Assembly: GCF_029626265.1 (NCBI RefSeq)
Contig: NZ_JARUBN010000001.1
Span: 7,939,001 to 8,003,000, forward strand
DNA: 64,000 nucleotides
Reading direction: 5' to 3'
Source: Micromonospora sp. WMMD1102
GTDB lineage: Bacteria > Actinomycetota > Actinomycetes > Mycobacteriales > Micromonosporaceae
The position numbers and the translations under genes were made by a program. Shown here one piece after another: positions 45,301-53,935 of the stretch (positions within the stretch are counted from its first letter, which is position 1; each line of letters opens with the position of its first letter). Below the pieces are notes generated by a model, which was given only the letters and a program-made list of their open reading frames with translations, did no database searches and was not told the DNA's origin.

Positions 45301-46326
45301 GGCCAGATAGCTCGCGCCGTTCAGGTCGCCGCCGTCGAGCACGATCACCACGTGCGGGCCGTCGGTCGCCGGGCCGGAGAGGCTGAACCGGGAACGGTTG
45401 CCGACCACGTCGTCGATGAGCTTCTCCAGCTCGACGGCGGAGCTGGCGACCAGGCGTACCGGGCCGAGCGCGTCGACGGCGGTCGGGTGGTGGACGTGCG
45501 GCAGCCACTTGGCCCACTCCCACCGGGCCCGGCGCTCCGGCCCGGCGCAGATGGCGATCAGCAGTTCCTCGGGGGCGTGGAAGACCGAGAGCTGGGTCAG
45601 CACCGCCCGGGCCAGCGCCTGCGGGTCGCCGCCGGCCGGCTCGCGGGACAGGTCGCGCTGACCGGGTCCGTTGCGCACGAAGACCCGGGCGAAGCCGCGG
45701 ATGGAGAGCGCCACCGGCAGGTCCGGCACCACCGAGTACGCGTCGAGGAACCGGCGCAGCGCACCGGCGGTCATCGGCTCCAGGTCCTCCAACGGCCGGG
45801 TCACCGGCGGCACCAGCGGGGTGGCCAGGGTCTGCGGGCCGACCGCGACCCGGACCACGCCGAAGTCGCCGTCGCTGGGGCGCCGCTCCCAGACCCGGTA
45901 GCTGCCCACGGTGGACCAGAGTTGGGCCGGGTCGGGGTGTCGGTAGAAGAGGCCGGCACGCTGCTTCGAGGCGGTCTCCCGGACCCGGCGCCGCAGGGTG
46001 GCCAGGTGTCGCAGGTATTCCCGGCGGGCCTGCATCATCTCGGACTTCTTCGGCGATCCGGAGGCGCTGCCCCAGGAGGAGGCCACCATGGCCAGCGAGG
46101 AGACGCCGAACATCGCCCCGATGACGTACGAGTATGCCCCGCCGCCCCGGCCGAACATCATCGCCATCGCGACCGAGCCGCCGAGCATCGGCAGCACCAT
46201 CATCATCTGCTGCCACTTGCCGCCGGCCGCCTGTGGGATCTCCGGCGGCGCCTCGACGGCGAGTTCGCCGGTCGGGATGTCCGGCGCCGGCCGGCGTGGC
46301 GGGCGCTTGATGACGACGGTGCTCAT
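42346..46326 (-). CDS. eccC: Type VII secretion ATPase EccC
   Basis: The 1326-residue protein is a full-length EccC, the motor and substrate receptor of the ESX membrane complex. Two transmembrane segments lie near residues 35-75, followed by three FtsK/SpoIIIE-type ATPase domains with P-loops GATGSGKS (about 485), GGPQSGKS (about 844) and GDAECGKS (about 1127). In known systems the first ATPase is essential and the others bind the signal sequence of Esx substrates. ATG 46326 follows GGGAGG and an upstream extension was rejected. The gene is divergent from eccD; mycP lies downstream. No esx, eccB or eccE gene is recognised in the window. Confidence 0.95.
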   Translation of the reverse strand: MSTVVIKRPPRRPAPDIPTGELAVEAPPEIPQAAGGKWQQMMMVLPMLGGSVAMAMMFGRGGGAYSYVIGAMFGVSSLAMVASSWGSASGSPKKSEMMQARREYLRHLATLRRRVRETASKQRAGLFYRHPDPAQLWSTVGSYRVWERRPSDGDFGVVRVAVGPQTLATPLVPPVTRPLEDLEPMTAGALRRFLDAYSVVPDLPVALSIRGFARVFVRNGPGQRDLSREPAGGDPQALARAVLTQLSVFHAPEELLIAICAGPERRARWEWAKWLPHVHHPTAVDALGPVRLVASSAVELEKLIDDVVGNRSRFSLSGPATDGPHVVIVLDGGDLNGASYLAGDSGIDAVTIVDLDSPPPRLLDRATLVLETVGDRLNTFTMEGEAEVGTPDRLSVEEAEAVARRLAPLRLAAAQKGSTDAPLVKEMTLGELLGVGDPENFSIVQGWAPRPNRDKLRVPIGVGADGGVVDLDLKESAQDGMGPHGLLIGATGSGKSELLRTLVLGLAATHSSEALNFVLVDFKGGATFASLDRLPHTAAVITNLADELPLVDRMVDAINGEMIRRQELLRKAGNYANLKDYDKARSGGAALAPLPSLLIICDEFSELLSAKPDFIDLFVQIGRLGRSLGVHLLLASQRLEEGRLRGLDTHLSYRIGLRTFSALESRAVLGVPDAYELPRAPGHGYLKFGTEPLVRFKAAYVSGPYQKATAGGPGAQGYTGPRLLSYSTHHVPVPKPVVPATPKPAPEDPTAQSLLDVMVTRLVGQGPPAHQVWLPPLSQAPALDEILGPVVTDPARGLTFGNPELHGALQVPVAMIDKPFEQRRDLLWLSLEGGAGHVAVAGGPQSGKSSLLRTLICGLALTHTPAEVQVYCLDFGGGSLAALRDLPHVGGVAGRSEAAAVRRTVGEISTLLNEREQRFAELGVESMPAYRKRRASAGGVGVGADPFGDVFLVVDGWPTLRGEYDDLEPLVTDIATRGLSYGVHVVAAAPRWMDFRPAIRDLFGSRLELRLGDPTDSIVSRKAAANVPEKTPGRGITAESLHFLTVLPELSSLGGGQTQALVKAVAGNWSGAPAPRVRLLPPVLPYADLDLANISGLRLPIGISEADLQQVSVDFASEPHFLLFGDAECGKSSFLRALATSITNRYTPEQARIILVDFRRSLLGVIQSDHLIGYGTAAQATSELIESVAGYMQRRLPGPDVTPQQLRERSWWTGPELFVLVDDYDLVATGPNNPLLPLVEYLPQARDVGLHVVLTRRSGGASRSLYEPIIQRLRELSSPGLVMSGSKDEGALIGSVRPGPMPPGRGRLVTRKEGVRLVQLAYLPST

Positions 46327-46550
46327 CGGTCGCCTCCCGGCTGCCCCGGGCCGCCCCGGCCCTGGCTTCCCGTGTCCATTCCAGACCTCCCCTAAGGCCG
46401 CACCGGCGCCGCGCAGTCGGCGTCCGGCGGGCCATCCGACGCCCCCGCGTCGCAATTGTTCTCGCGCTCGGTCGGACGAGTGTGTCCCATCCTAGGTAAA
46501 GTGCGGTCGTCCGCGCAGCCATGGGTTGCCCCCTCGATGGAGGACTGTCG
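46327..46550. promoter_or_regulatory. Divergent eccC/eccD intergenic region
   Basis: This 224-bp gap must hold promoters for both type VII genes. Clear ribosome-binding sites flank it (GGGAGG for eccC, GGAGG for eccD). TAGGTA near 46494 could be an eccD -10 box. No operator palindrome was seen. Confidence 0.5.
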
Positions 46551-47978
46551 ATGAGTACCGGGCTCGCCCGCGTCACGATCAGCGCGCCGCAACGACGGGT
46601 GGACGTCGCGCTGCCCGAACACCTGCCGCTGGCCGAACTCCTGCCCGAAGTCCTGCGGCATGCCGGTGAGGGGTTGGCCGACGACGGCGAGAAGCACGGC
46701 GGGTGGCTGTTGCGCCGTACCGACGGGGAGCCGCTGGCCGCCGGCAAGGCCCTGCTGCCGCAGGGCGTACGGGACGGAGACGTGCTGCACCTGGTGCCGG
46801 CCCGGGCGCAGTGGCCCGAGCTGGAGTACGACGACGTGGTCGAGGCGATCGCCGACGGGGCGCGCCGCCGGGGCAGCACCTGGTCCGGGCGGAACACCCG
46901 GATCGGCACCCTGAGCGCGGCCGGCGGCCTGCTCGCGGTCTGCCTGCTCGCCGTGGTCGTCGGCGGCCCGGCCTGGCAACTGGGCGCCTTCGTCGCGCTC
47001 GGTGCGGCCGTACTGCTGTCGCTCGCCGCGGTGGTGGCCTCCCGGGCGTACGGGGACGCCACCGCCGGTGCCGCCCTCGGCGGGTACGCGTTGCCGTTCG
47101 CCTTCTTCGGCGGTGCCCTGCTGGTCGCCTCCGGTGACCCGGTCGGGGTGGTCGGCCCGGTCGGCTGGCTCGGCGCCGCGGAGGCACTGGCCGGCTCGGT
47201 CGCGCTGCTGCTGGTCGCGGTGCTCGGCATGGTCGGGGTCGCCGCCGGGCTGCGGGTCTTCGCCGCCGGTGTCTCTGTCGGGCTGCTCGGCGCGGTGACC
47301 GCGCTGATCGGCTTCGCGGTCTCGGCAGCCGGGTCTGCGGCGATCCTGATGGCCCTGCTGGTCTGCGCGATCGGGATGCTGCCGCTGCTGGCGATCCGGT
47401 TCGGCAAGTTGCCGATGCCGCCGATCACGCTGCCGACCGGTGCCGAGGCGGCGGAGGGCTTCACGGCGGCCAGTCCGGTGGCGAGCGGCGTGCGGGAGCG
47501 GCCGGACCGGGGGCGGGTCTTCGCGGCGGTCGCCCGGACCGAGGAGATGCTCACCGGGATGCTCGTCGGACACGCCGTACTCGCCCTGGTGGCGGCGCTG
47601 GTGCTGGTGGTCTCGGACAGCTTCTCCGGCCGGCTGATGGTGGCGGTGTCGGCGGCGGCGCTGCTGCTGCGCTCCCGGCTCTTCGTCACCGTCCGGCAGC
47701 GGGTGCCGCTGATGGCCGCCGGGATCGGCTCCGCGGTGGTGCTCGGGATCGCCCTGCTGTTCCGGATGCAGGAGACCGGCCTGCTGCTGCTCACCGCCGG
47801 TGGCCTGGTGCTCGCCCTGGTGGTGGTCGGGGCCGCCGCGACGTACTCGAAGCGGGAACCCGGCCCCTACCTGGGCCGTACCGCCGACATCGTCGACACC
47901 CTGATGGTGATCGCGGTGGTGCCGGTGGCCTGCGCGGTGCTGGGCCTGTACGCACAGGCCCGCGGCCTGCTCGGCTGA
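46551..47978 (+). CDS. eccD: Type VII secretion integral membrane protein EccD
   Basis: The 475-residue product has an N-terminal ubiquitin-like (YukD) domain of about 90 residues (VTISAPQRRVDVALPEHLPL) and then about eleven transmembrane helices, the EccD layout that forms the channel vestibule of ESX complexes. ATG 46551 was chosen because GGAGG lies 9 bp upstream. It is divergent from eccC. The partner EccC, and MycP downstream of it, make this a type VII locus, although EccB, EccE and Esx proteins must be encoded elsewhere or outside the window. Confidence 0.93.
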   Translation: MSTGLARVTISAPQRRVDVALPEHLPLAELLPEVLRHAGEGLADDGEKHGGWLLRRTDGEPLAAGKALLPQGVRDGDVLHLVPARAQWPELEYDDVVEAIADGARRRGSTWSGRNTRIGTLSAAGGLLAVCLLAVVVGGPAWQLGAFVALGAAVLLSLAAVVASRAYGDATAGAALGGYALPFAFFGGALLVASGDPVGVVGPVGWLGAAEALAGSVALLLVAVLGMVGVAAGLRVFAAGVSVGLLGAVTALIGFAVSAAGSAAILMALLVCAIGMLPLLAIRFGKLPMPPITLPTGAEAAEGFTAASPVASGVRERPDRGRVFAAVARTEEMLTGMLVGHAVLALVAALVLVVSDSFSGRLMVAVSAAALLLRSRLFVTVRQRVPLMAAGIGSAVVLGIALLFRMQETGLLLLTAGGLVLALVVVGAAATYSKREPGPYLGRTADIVDTLMVIAVVPVACAVLGLYAQARGLLG

Positions 47979-48188
47979 GTTGTCAGAATTGGCTCCGGGG
48001 CGGGGTTGGCAAGAGATCCCCCGGCTCGCCCGGATTCAGCCCGCGCGCTGGGTTTCCTCCGCCTGCACCCATTGCTGGCAGCTAGCCTGATTAGGCGGGA
48101 TATGACACTGATCTGAAGCTGTCGTCCCCTAGCATCACTGGCCGGCATGGCCGACCGGGCCATGCCGACCTCTCAAGTTAGGGACGAC

Positions 48189-48995
48189 ATGGCGAGGAAA
48201 CTGATCAGCACCGCTCTCGCGCTCGCCGCGACCGCAGCGCTGACCCTGGCGGGTGCGGGAACCGCGCACGCCAACGACGGTGAGTACGAGACTCGGATTA
48301 TCGGCGGGGATGCTGCCACCGAGCAGTACAAATTCCACGCCTCGCTGCAGTACAAGGACCAGGGCACCCGGCCGACCCCGCACCGGTGCGGCGGCGCGCT
48401 GATCGACCCGCTGTGGGTTGTCACCGCGGCGCACTGCGTCGTGGGGCGCAACGCCGCCGACTTCAAGGTCAGCCTCGGCTCGAACGACTACCTGGGCGGC
48501 ACCACGATTGACGCGGCCCAGTTCGTGGTGCACCCCTACTGGGATTTCGAGGACGACCGGAGCTACGGCGACATCGCGCTGATCAAGCTGGCGAGCCCGT
48601 CGACGCAGCAGCCGATCGCCAGCGTACGGCCCCCGGCCGCGAACTCCGTGGTGCGGGCGATCGGCTGGGGTTGGACGGTCGAGGGCGACGCGACCAGCGT
48701 GCCCCGCCAGGTACTGCAGCTCGACGGGAAGATGCTGCCACTCTCGGACTGCTACTTCGGCGACGAGTACGACGCGACGATCGGCGACGTCTGCGTCGAG
48801 CGGTCGAAGGGCGACACCGCGGGTGTGTGTAACGGCGACTCCGGCAGCCCGGTGCTGTGGAAGGTCAACGGCCAGTGGCGAATCGTCGGCGTTACCAGCC
48901 GTAGCGGCGGCGAAAGCGGCTGCCTCAACACGGACACGGTGTACACGTCGACCGACTTCTACTGGGCGTGGGCCATGAACGTGATCAACGGCTAG
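48189..48995 (+). CDS. Secreted trypsin-like serine protease (S1)
   Basis: The 268-residue product has a Sec signal peptide (MARKLISTALALAATAALTL, then AGAGTAHA cleavage) and a short propeptide (NDGEYETR) before the mature N-terminus IIGG. The catalytic residues are in TAAHC (His), GDIALI (Asp) and GDSGSP (Ser). The paired cysteines are those of actinobacterial trypsins. Maturation would need cleavage after Arg. AGGGA precedes the ATG. A hairpin (48144-48166) lies in the 5' region. It stands alone, between the type VII genes and ppa. Confidence 0.93.
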   Translation: MARKLISTALALAATAALTLAGAGTAHANDGEYETRIIGGDAATEQYKFHASLQYKDQGTRPTPHRCGGALIDPLWVVTAAHCVVGRNAADFKVSLGSNDYLGGTTIDAAQFVVHPYWDFEDDRSYGDIALIKLASPSTQQPIASVRPPAANSVVRAIGWGWTVEGDATSVPRQVLQLDGKMLPLSDCYFGDEYDATIGDVCVERSKGDTAGVCNGDSGSPVLWKVNGQWRIVGVTSRSGGESGCLNTDTVYTSTDFYWAWAMNVING

Positions 48996-49015
48996 GCATC
49001 CTGATCCAGGCCTGC

Positions 49016-49047
49016 CGGGGGTGCCCGCCTGCTGGTGGGTACCCCCG
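49016..49047. terminator. Bidirectional terminator between protease gene and ppa
   Basis: The stem CGGGGGTGCCC (49016-49026) pairs with 49037-49047 with one mismatch around a 10-nt loop, between converging genes. Confidence 0.8.
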
Positions 49048-49068
49048 GTCCTTGGCTGCCGAGCCGCC

Positions 49069-49575
49069 TCAGTGCGGTGTCTCGCCCCGTTCGACGGCTT
49101 CCCGGTGGCGGCGGTAGGAGCTCCGGATCTCCGCCTCCGCCTCGGTCCGACCGACCCAGGTGGCGCCCTCGACTGATTTGCCTGGCTCCAGGTCCTTGTA
49201 CACCTCGAAGAAGTGCTGGATCTCCAGCCGGTCGAACTCGCCCAGGTGGTGGATGTCGCGCAGGTGCTCCTGGCGCGGGTCCTCGTACGGTACGCAGAGG
49301 ACCTTGTCGTCGCCGCCCTTCTCGTCCGTCATCCGGAACATGCCGATCGTCCGGCAGCGGATGAGGCACCCTGGAAACGTGGGTTCGGGTACGAGTACCA
49401 GAGCGTCGAGAGGATCGCCGTCCTCACCCAGGGTGCCTTCGATGAAGCCGTAGTCCGCCGGGTACTGCGTCGACGTGAAGAGGGTGCGGTCCAGCCGGAT
49501 CCGGCCGGTCGCGTGGTCCACCTCGTACTTGTTGCGGTGACCCTTGGGGATCTCAACCGTGACGTCGAAATCCAT
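49069..49575 (-). CDS. ppa: Inorganic pyrophosphatase
   Basis: The 168-residue family I soluble pyrophosphatase shows [26 protein letters not shown], the signature [10 protein letters not shown] and [11 protein letters not shown]. It hydrolyses PPi to drive biosynthetic reactions. ATG 49575 follows GGGAG; the frame open to 49689 is spurious. It is divergent from dacB, as in mycobacteria, with 156 bp between starts. Confidence 0.96.
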   Translation of the reverse strand: MDFDVTVEIPKGHRNKYEVDHATGRIRLDRTLFTSTQYPADYGFIEGTLGEDGDPLDALVLVPEPTFPGCLIRCRTIGMFRMTDEKGGDDKVLCVPYEDPRQEHLRDIHHLGEFDRLEIQHFFEVYKDLEPGKSVEGATWVGRTEAEAEIRSSYRRHREAVERGETPH

Positions 49576-49731
49576 CTCGCACGCTCCCTCGTTTGCCGGC
49601 GCTGGCCAACGGAACCACAACGGTCGGCACCTGCGCGGGTGATCTCGCGATTCACCTTGCCGCCGGCCTCCGAGCGGTGTTCGGACCAAAGTAGTGTCGC
49701 CTAGGCAGAATTCGACGGGGAGGAGGGGCCG

Positions 49732-51699
49732 GTGGGGAGTGAAGATTCACACTCGGGCCTGACCGGAGAGGACCCGCCGGAGCATCCCGCTCAGGGTCGG
49801 GTGGTGGTGCCCGGGGCCAGCGGGCCGCCACCGCCGACCGGATCCGCGCCGGTCCGGGGCCGGGCCGTCGTACCGCTGCCGACCAGCCTACCGATCCCAC
49901 CACCGATCCCGCCGCACACCCCACCGCCGAACCTCCCGCCGCCGGGCACCGCACACCGTCCGCCGGCCCCGTCCGGCCGGGCCACCCCGCCGGCCGGCGC
50001 CACCGCCTGGTCCGGGCAGAACCTGCCGATCCCGCCGGCCGGTGCCGCCGGCTGGCCGGAGCGGCCCGCGCCGCCGGCCTGGCCCGGCCCTTCGGGCGGT
50101 CCGGGCGGTCCGGGTACGCCGCCCCCGGCCGGCAACCCATCGACCCCTGCCGGCAACCCATCGGGTACGCCGACACCGGCAGCCAGTGCCCCGGCCGGGG
50201 CAGCCGCCGGCGGGGCGTTGCCGGGCGACGTACCGCCGACGGCCCGGCGCGGCCGGGGACGGCTGCTCGGGGTGCTCGGCACGGTCCTGGTGCTCGCGCT
50301 CGCGGTCGCCGGGCTGGCGGTGGTCCGCCCCGGCCCGGTCGACGGCTGGCTCGGCGGGAACGCCCCGGCCACCCCCGGTGCCGCCGACCCGAGCGAACCG
50401 CCGCCGCCACCCGTACTCGCGGCCGCCGGGGCGAGCGCCCCGGCTCCCACCCCGGCGGGGGTGCGGGCGGCGCTGGCCCCGCTGCTCGGCTCCAGCGCCC
50501 TCGGCGACGAGGTGAACATCTCGGTCGTCGACGCGGTCACCGGGGAACAGCTCTACGCCAACGGTCAGGACACCCCGACCGTGCCGGCCTCGACCACCAA
50601 ACTCGTCACCGCGGCGGCCGTACTCGAGGCGCGCGGCCCGGCGTACCGGATCAGCACCCGGGCGGTGGCCGGGGCGAACCCGGGCGAGGTGGTGATCATC
50701 GGTGCCGGTGACCCGACGCTGGCGGTGAACGCGACCGGCTGGTACCCGGGCGCCGGCCGGCTGGACCGGCTCGCAGCCCAGGTCAAGAAAGCGCTGGGCG
50801 GCACCGCACCGACGAAGGTGGTCGTCGACGGGACCCTCTTCCCCGGCCCGGTCGTCGAGCCGGCCTGGGACTCGGACATCCCGACCGGCGGCTTCGGCGC
50901 GGTGATCACGGCGCTGATGACCGACGGCGCCCGGAAGGACCCGCAGGACAAGGGGCGGGGCCAGGAGCGGTACGCCAAGCCGGACGAGGCGGCCGGGCGG
51001 GCCTTCGCCAAACTGCTCGGGCTGCCGAACTCGGCGGTGGTGATCGGCAAGGCACCGGCCGCCGCCGCCACCGCACCGGCCGCGGCGGCCAGCGCCAGCC
51101 CCGGCACGTTGAGCCCGGGTACCCTACTCGGCCGGGTCGAGTCGCCGCCGATGATCCGGCTGGTCGAGTACATGCTCCGGGAGAGCGACAACGTGGTGGC
51201 CGAGGCGCTGGCCCGGCAGGTGGCGCTGAGCCGGGACAAGCCGGCCTCGTTCGTCGGCGCCGCCGAGGCGGTCGACCAGGTGGTCGGCGAACTCGGGCTG
51301 CCGGCGGCGGAGAGCGCGCTCGCCGACGGCAGCGGGCTCTCCCGGGCTAACCGGGTCACCCCGAGCCTGCTCACCGACGTGTTGACGATGGCCGCCAAGC
51401 CGGACCGGCCGGAACTCGCCGGCCTCTTCCCCGGACTGCCGGTGGCGGCCTGGTCGGGCACGCTGCGCGACCGGTTCGACCGCTCCGGCGCGAAGGCGAC
51501 CACGGCCGGTGCGGGTGTGGTACGCGCCAAGACCGGCACGCTGAGCGGGGTGCACGCGATCTCCGGGGTGGTGACCACCGCCGACGGCCGGCTGCTGGCC
51601 TTCGCCGTACTCGCCAACAAGGTGCCGGTGGGGCAGGACCAGGCGCAGCCCGAACTGGACCGGATCGCCACCACGCTGGCCCGGTGCGGCTGCCGCTGA
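49732..51699 (+). CDS. dacB: D-alanyl-D-alanine carboxypeptidase/endopeptidase (PBP4/DacB type)
   Basis: The 655-residue product has a Pro/Gly/Ala-rich cytosolic region of about 175 residues, a transmembrane helix ([19 protein letters not shown]), another Pro-rich linker and a PBP4-type domain. Active-site motifs are STTK (near 286), SDN (near 484) and KTG (near 600). It trims or cleaves peptidoglycan cross-links outside the membrane. The GTG follows GGGGAGGAGGGG. The long N-terminal region is unusual for DacB and may mediate protein contacts. A palindromic repeat follows the stop, separating it from the metalloprotease gene. Confidence 0.93.
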   Translation: MGSEDSHSGLTGEDPPEHPAQGRVVVPGASGPPPPTGSAPVRGRAVVPLPTSLPIPPPIPPHTPPPNLPPPGTAHRPPAPSGRATPPAGATAWSGQNLPIPPAGAAGWPERPAPPAWPGPSGGPGGPGTPPPAGNPSTPAGNPSGTPTPAASAPAGAAAGGALPGDVPPTARRGRGRLLGVLGTVLVLALAVAGLAVVRPGPVDGWLGGNAPATPGAADPSEPPPPPVLAAAGASAPAPTPAGVRAALAPLLGSSALGDEVNISVVDAVTGEQLYANGQDTPTVPASTTKLVTAAAVLEARGPAYRISTRAVAGANPGEVVIIGAGDPTLAVNATGWYPGAGRLDRLAAQVKKALGGTAPTKVVVDGTLFPGPVVEPAWDSDIPTGGFGAVITALMTDGARKDPQDKGRGQERYAKPDEAAGRAFAKLLGLPNSAVVIGKAPAAAATAPAAAASASPGTLSPGTLLGRVESPPMIRLVEYMLRESDNVVAEALARQVALSRDKPASFVGAAEAVDQVVGELGLPAAESALADGSGLSRANRVTPSLLTDVLTMAAKPDRPELAGLFPGLPVAAWSGTLRDRFDRSGAKATTAGAGVVRAKTGTLSGVHAISGVVTTADGRLLAFAVLANKVPVGQDQAQPELDRIATTLARCGCR

Positions 51700-51703
51700 C
51701 CCG

Positions 51704-51755
51704 TTAGGAAGGGCCCCCGCTTCTACAGAATCCGATAAGCGGGGGCCCTTCCTTT
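51704..51755. repeat. Palindromic repeat copy 3 (inverted orientation)
   Basis: The arms 51706-51722 and 51737-51753 are perfectly paired over 17 bp (core AGGAAGGGCCCCCGC). The loop CTACAGAATCCGAT is the complement of the loop of copies 1 and 2, so this copy is inverted. It lies 5 bp after the dacB stop and is a likely terminator. Confidence 0.85.
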
Positions 51756-51795
51756 CACCCGGATAGGGGTGTGAGGGGGCGGGTACGGTGGTGGT

Positions 51796-52866
51796 ATGGC
51801 GCAGTTCGTGGACTGGGATCTGGCCGCCGCCACCGCAGGGGCGTTGGGTAAGTCGGGACCACGGGTCTCGTACGACGAGGCGACCGAGGTGGTGTCCGAG
51901 CTGCGTCGGCTGACCGACGAGGCGGCCGGTCACGTGCTCGCGTACACCGGGCTGCGGCCGCAGGTGGCCCATCCGCCGGTACGGGTGGTGGACCGCAGGG
52001 ACTGGGCGGCGACGAACATCGCCGGGCTGCGTGAGGTGATCACTCCGCTGATCAACCGGCTCTCCGGGGAGAGGCCGCCGGGCGTGATCACCGACAGCAT
52101 CGGCTCCCGGCTGACCGGGGTGCAGGCCGGCACCGTGCTGGCCTACCTCTCCGGCCGGGTCCTCGGCCAGTACGAGGTCTTCTCCGCCGACCCCGGCCAA
52201 CTGCTGCTGGTCGCCCCGAACATCGTCGAGGTGGAGCGGAAGCTCCAGGCCGATCCGCGGGACTTCCGGCTCTGGGTCTGCCTGCACGAGGTGACCCACC
52301 GGACCCAGTTCACCGCCGTGCCGTGGATGCGCGGGCACTTCCTCGGCGAGGTGCAGGCGTTCGTGGACGCCTCCCAGGCCGGCGGGGACAACTTCCTCGA
52401 CCGGCTCCGCCGCGGCGTCGGCACCCTCTCCGAGTCGGTCCGCAACCCGGAGAGCCGGGCCAGCGTGCTGGACATCGTGCAGACGCCCGGCCAGCGGGCC
52501 GTACTCGACCGGCTGACCGCGCTGATGACCCTGCTGGAGGGGCACGCGGAGTTCGTGATGGACGGTGTCGGGCCGGAGGTCATTCCGAGCGTCGAGTCGA
52601 TCCGGGCCAAGTTCAACCGGCGACGCGAGTCCGGCAACCCGCTGGAAAAGGCGATCCGCAAGCTGCTCGGGGTGGACGTCAAGATGCGCCAGTACGCCGA
52701 GGGCCGCAAGTTCGTGCACGGCGTGGTGGACCGGGTCGGCATGGACGGCTTCAACAAGATCTTCAGCTCGCCGCTCACCCTGCCCCGGCTGGACGAACTC
52801 TCCGACCCGGACGCCTGGGTGACCCGGGTGCACGGCCCGGTCGGCCCGGTCGCCGCCACCGGCTGA
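51796..52866 (+). CDS. Zinc-dependent metalloprotease (DUF2342 family)
   Basis: The 356-residue product belongs to an actinobacterial family of putative zinc metalloproteases. The HEVTH motif lies in CLHEVTHRTQF, with downstream GEVQAFVDASQAGG and LLEGHAEFVMDGVG that could supply the third ligand. No signal peptide is seen, so it is probably cytosolic. TACGGT lies 6 bp before the ATG with no Shine-Dalgarno sequence, so the message is probably leaderless. It is followed 7 bp later by tilS, an order conserved in mycobacteria. Substrates are unknown. Confidence 0.9.
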   Translation: MAQFVDWDLAAATAGALGKSGPRVSYDEATEVVSELRRLTDEAAGHVLAYTGLRPQVAHPPVRVVDRRDWAATNIAGLREVITPLINRLSGERPPGVITDSIGSRLTGVQAGTVLAYLSGRVLGQYEVFSADPGQLLLVAPNIVEVERKLQADPRDFRLWVCLHEVTHRTQFTAVPWMRGHFLGEVQAFVDASQAGGDNFLDRLRRGVGTLSESVRNPESRASVLDIVQTPGQRAVLDRLTALMTLLEGHAEFVMDGVGPEVIPSVESIRAKFNRRRESGNPLEKAIRKLLGVDVKMRQYAEGRKFVHGVVDRVGMDGFNKIFSSPLTLPRLDELSDPDAWVTRVHGPVGPVAATG

Positions 52867-52873
52867 CCCGTCC

Positions 52874-53926
52874 GTGGCCGCCCTGCCACCGCCGGTCGCG
52901 GCGATCCGGGTCGCCGTCCGGCGGGCGCTTTCCGGCGTACCCCGGAACCGGCCGGTCCTGGTCGCCTGCTCGGGTGGCGCCGACTCGTTGGCGCTGGCCG
53001 CCGGCACCGCCTTCGTGGCCCCCCGGCTCGGCGTGCCGGCCGGGCTGGTCACCGTCGACCACGGCCTCCAGGCGGGCTCGGACCGGCGGGCCGCCGACGT
53101 CGCGCGGTGGGCCGGCGGGCAGGGGTTCGGGCCGGTCGAGGTGGCGACCGTCCAGGTCGGCGGCCGGTCCGGCGGGCCGGAGGCGGCCGCCCGCCAGGCG
53201 CGGTACCAGGCGCTTGTCGAGGCCGCCCGCCGGCACGACGCCAGCACCGTGCTGCTCGGGCACACCCGGGACGACCAGGCCGAGACGGTGCTGCTGGCGC
53301 TGGCCCGGGGCTCCGGCCCGCGCGGGCTCGCCGGGATGCCGGCCGTCCGGGAGTACGCCGGGGTGGCGCTGGCCCGTCCGCTGCTGGAGATCACCCGTGC
53401 GCAGACCCGCAAGGCGTGCGCGCTGCTCGGGCTGACCCCGTGGGAGGACCCGCACAACGTCGACGACCGGTACGCCCGGGCCCGGGTCCGGGCCGACGTG
53501 CTGCCGGTGCTGGTCCGGGCGCTCGGCCCCGGGGTGCTGGACAACCTGGCCCGTACCGCCCGGCTGGCCGCCGAGGACGGTGCCGCGCTGGACGACCTGG
53601 CCCGCACCGGTTACGCCGAGGCGCGGATCGGGCCGGCCGACGGGTCGCGGATCGGGTCGGCCGGGGAGTCGCAGGTCGGGTCGGCCGGGGAGTCGCGGGG
53701 GACGGTGCGGTTGGCCGTGCCGGTGCTGGCCGGGATGCCGCCGGCGGTGCGTACCCGGGTGCTGCACCTGTGGTGCCGGGAGCTGGGCGCGGCGCCGGCC
53801 GCGCTGTCGTACCGGCACATCGCCGCGTTGAACGCGCTGGTCACCGCGTGGCGCGGCCAGGGCGCGGTGCATCTGCCCGGCGGCATCCGGGCGACCCGGC
53901 GTGGCGGGGTGCTGCTCGCGGAGTAG
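52874..53926 (+). CDS. tilS: tRNA(Ile)-lysidine synthase
   Basis: The 350-residue enzyme has the N-type ATP pyrophosphatase motif ACSGGADSLALA near residue 33, VDHGLQAGSD, GHTRDDQAETVLLALARGSG and NVDDRYARARVR, all diagnostic of TilS. It converts C34 of the CAU-anticodon tRNA-Ile to lysidine, making it read AUA. The C-terminal part has a short in-frame repeat (IGSAGESQVGSAGES near 53640-53700). The GTG lies 7 bp after the metalloprotease stop, so it is co-transcribed with that gene. Confidence 0.93.
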   Translation: MAALPPPVAAIRVAVRRALSGVPRNRPVLVACSGGADSLALAAGTAFVAPRLGVPAGLVTVDHGLQAGSDRRAADVARWAGGQGFGPVEVATVQVGGRSGGPEAAARQARYQALVEAARRHDASTVLLGHTRDDQAETVLLALARGSGPRGLAGMPAVREYAGVALARPLLEITRAQTRKACALLGLTPWEDPHNVDDRYARARVRADVLPVLVRALGPGVLDNLARTARLAAEDGAALDDLARTGYAEARIGPADGSRIGSAGESQVGSAGESRGTVRLAVPVLAGMPPAVRTRVLHLWCRELGAAPAALSYRHIAALNALVTAWRGQGAVHLPGGIRATRRGGVLLAE

Positions 53927-53935
53927 ACATGGGGG

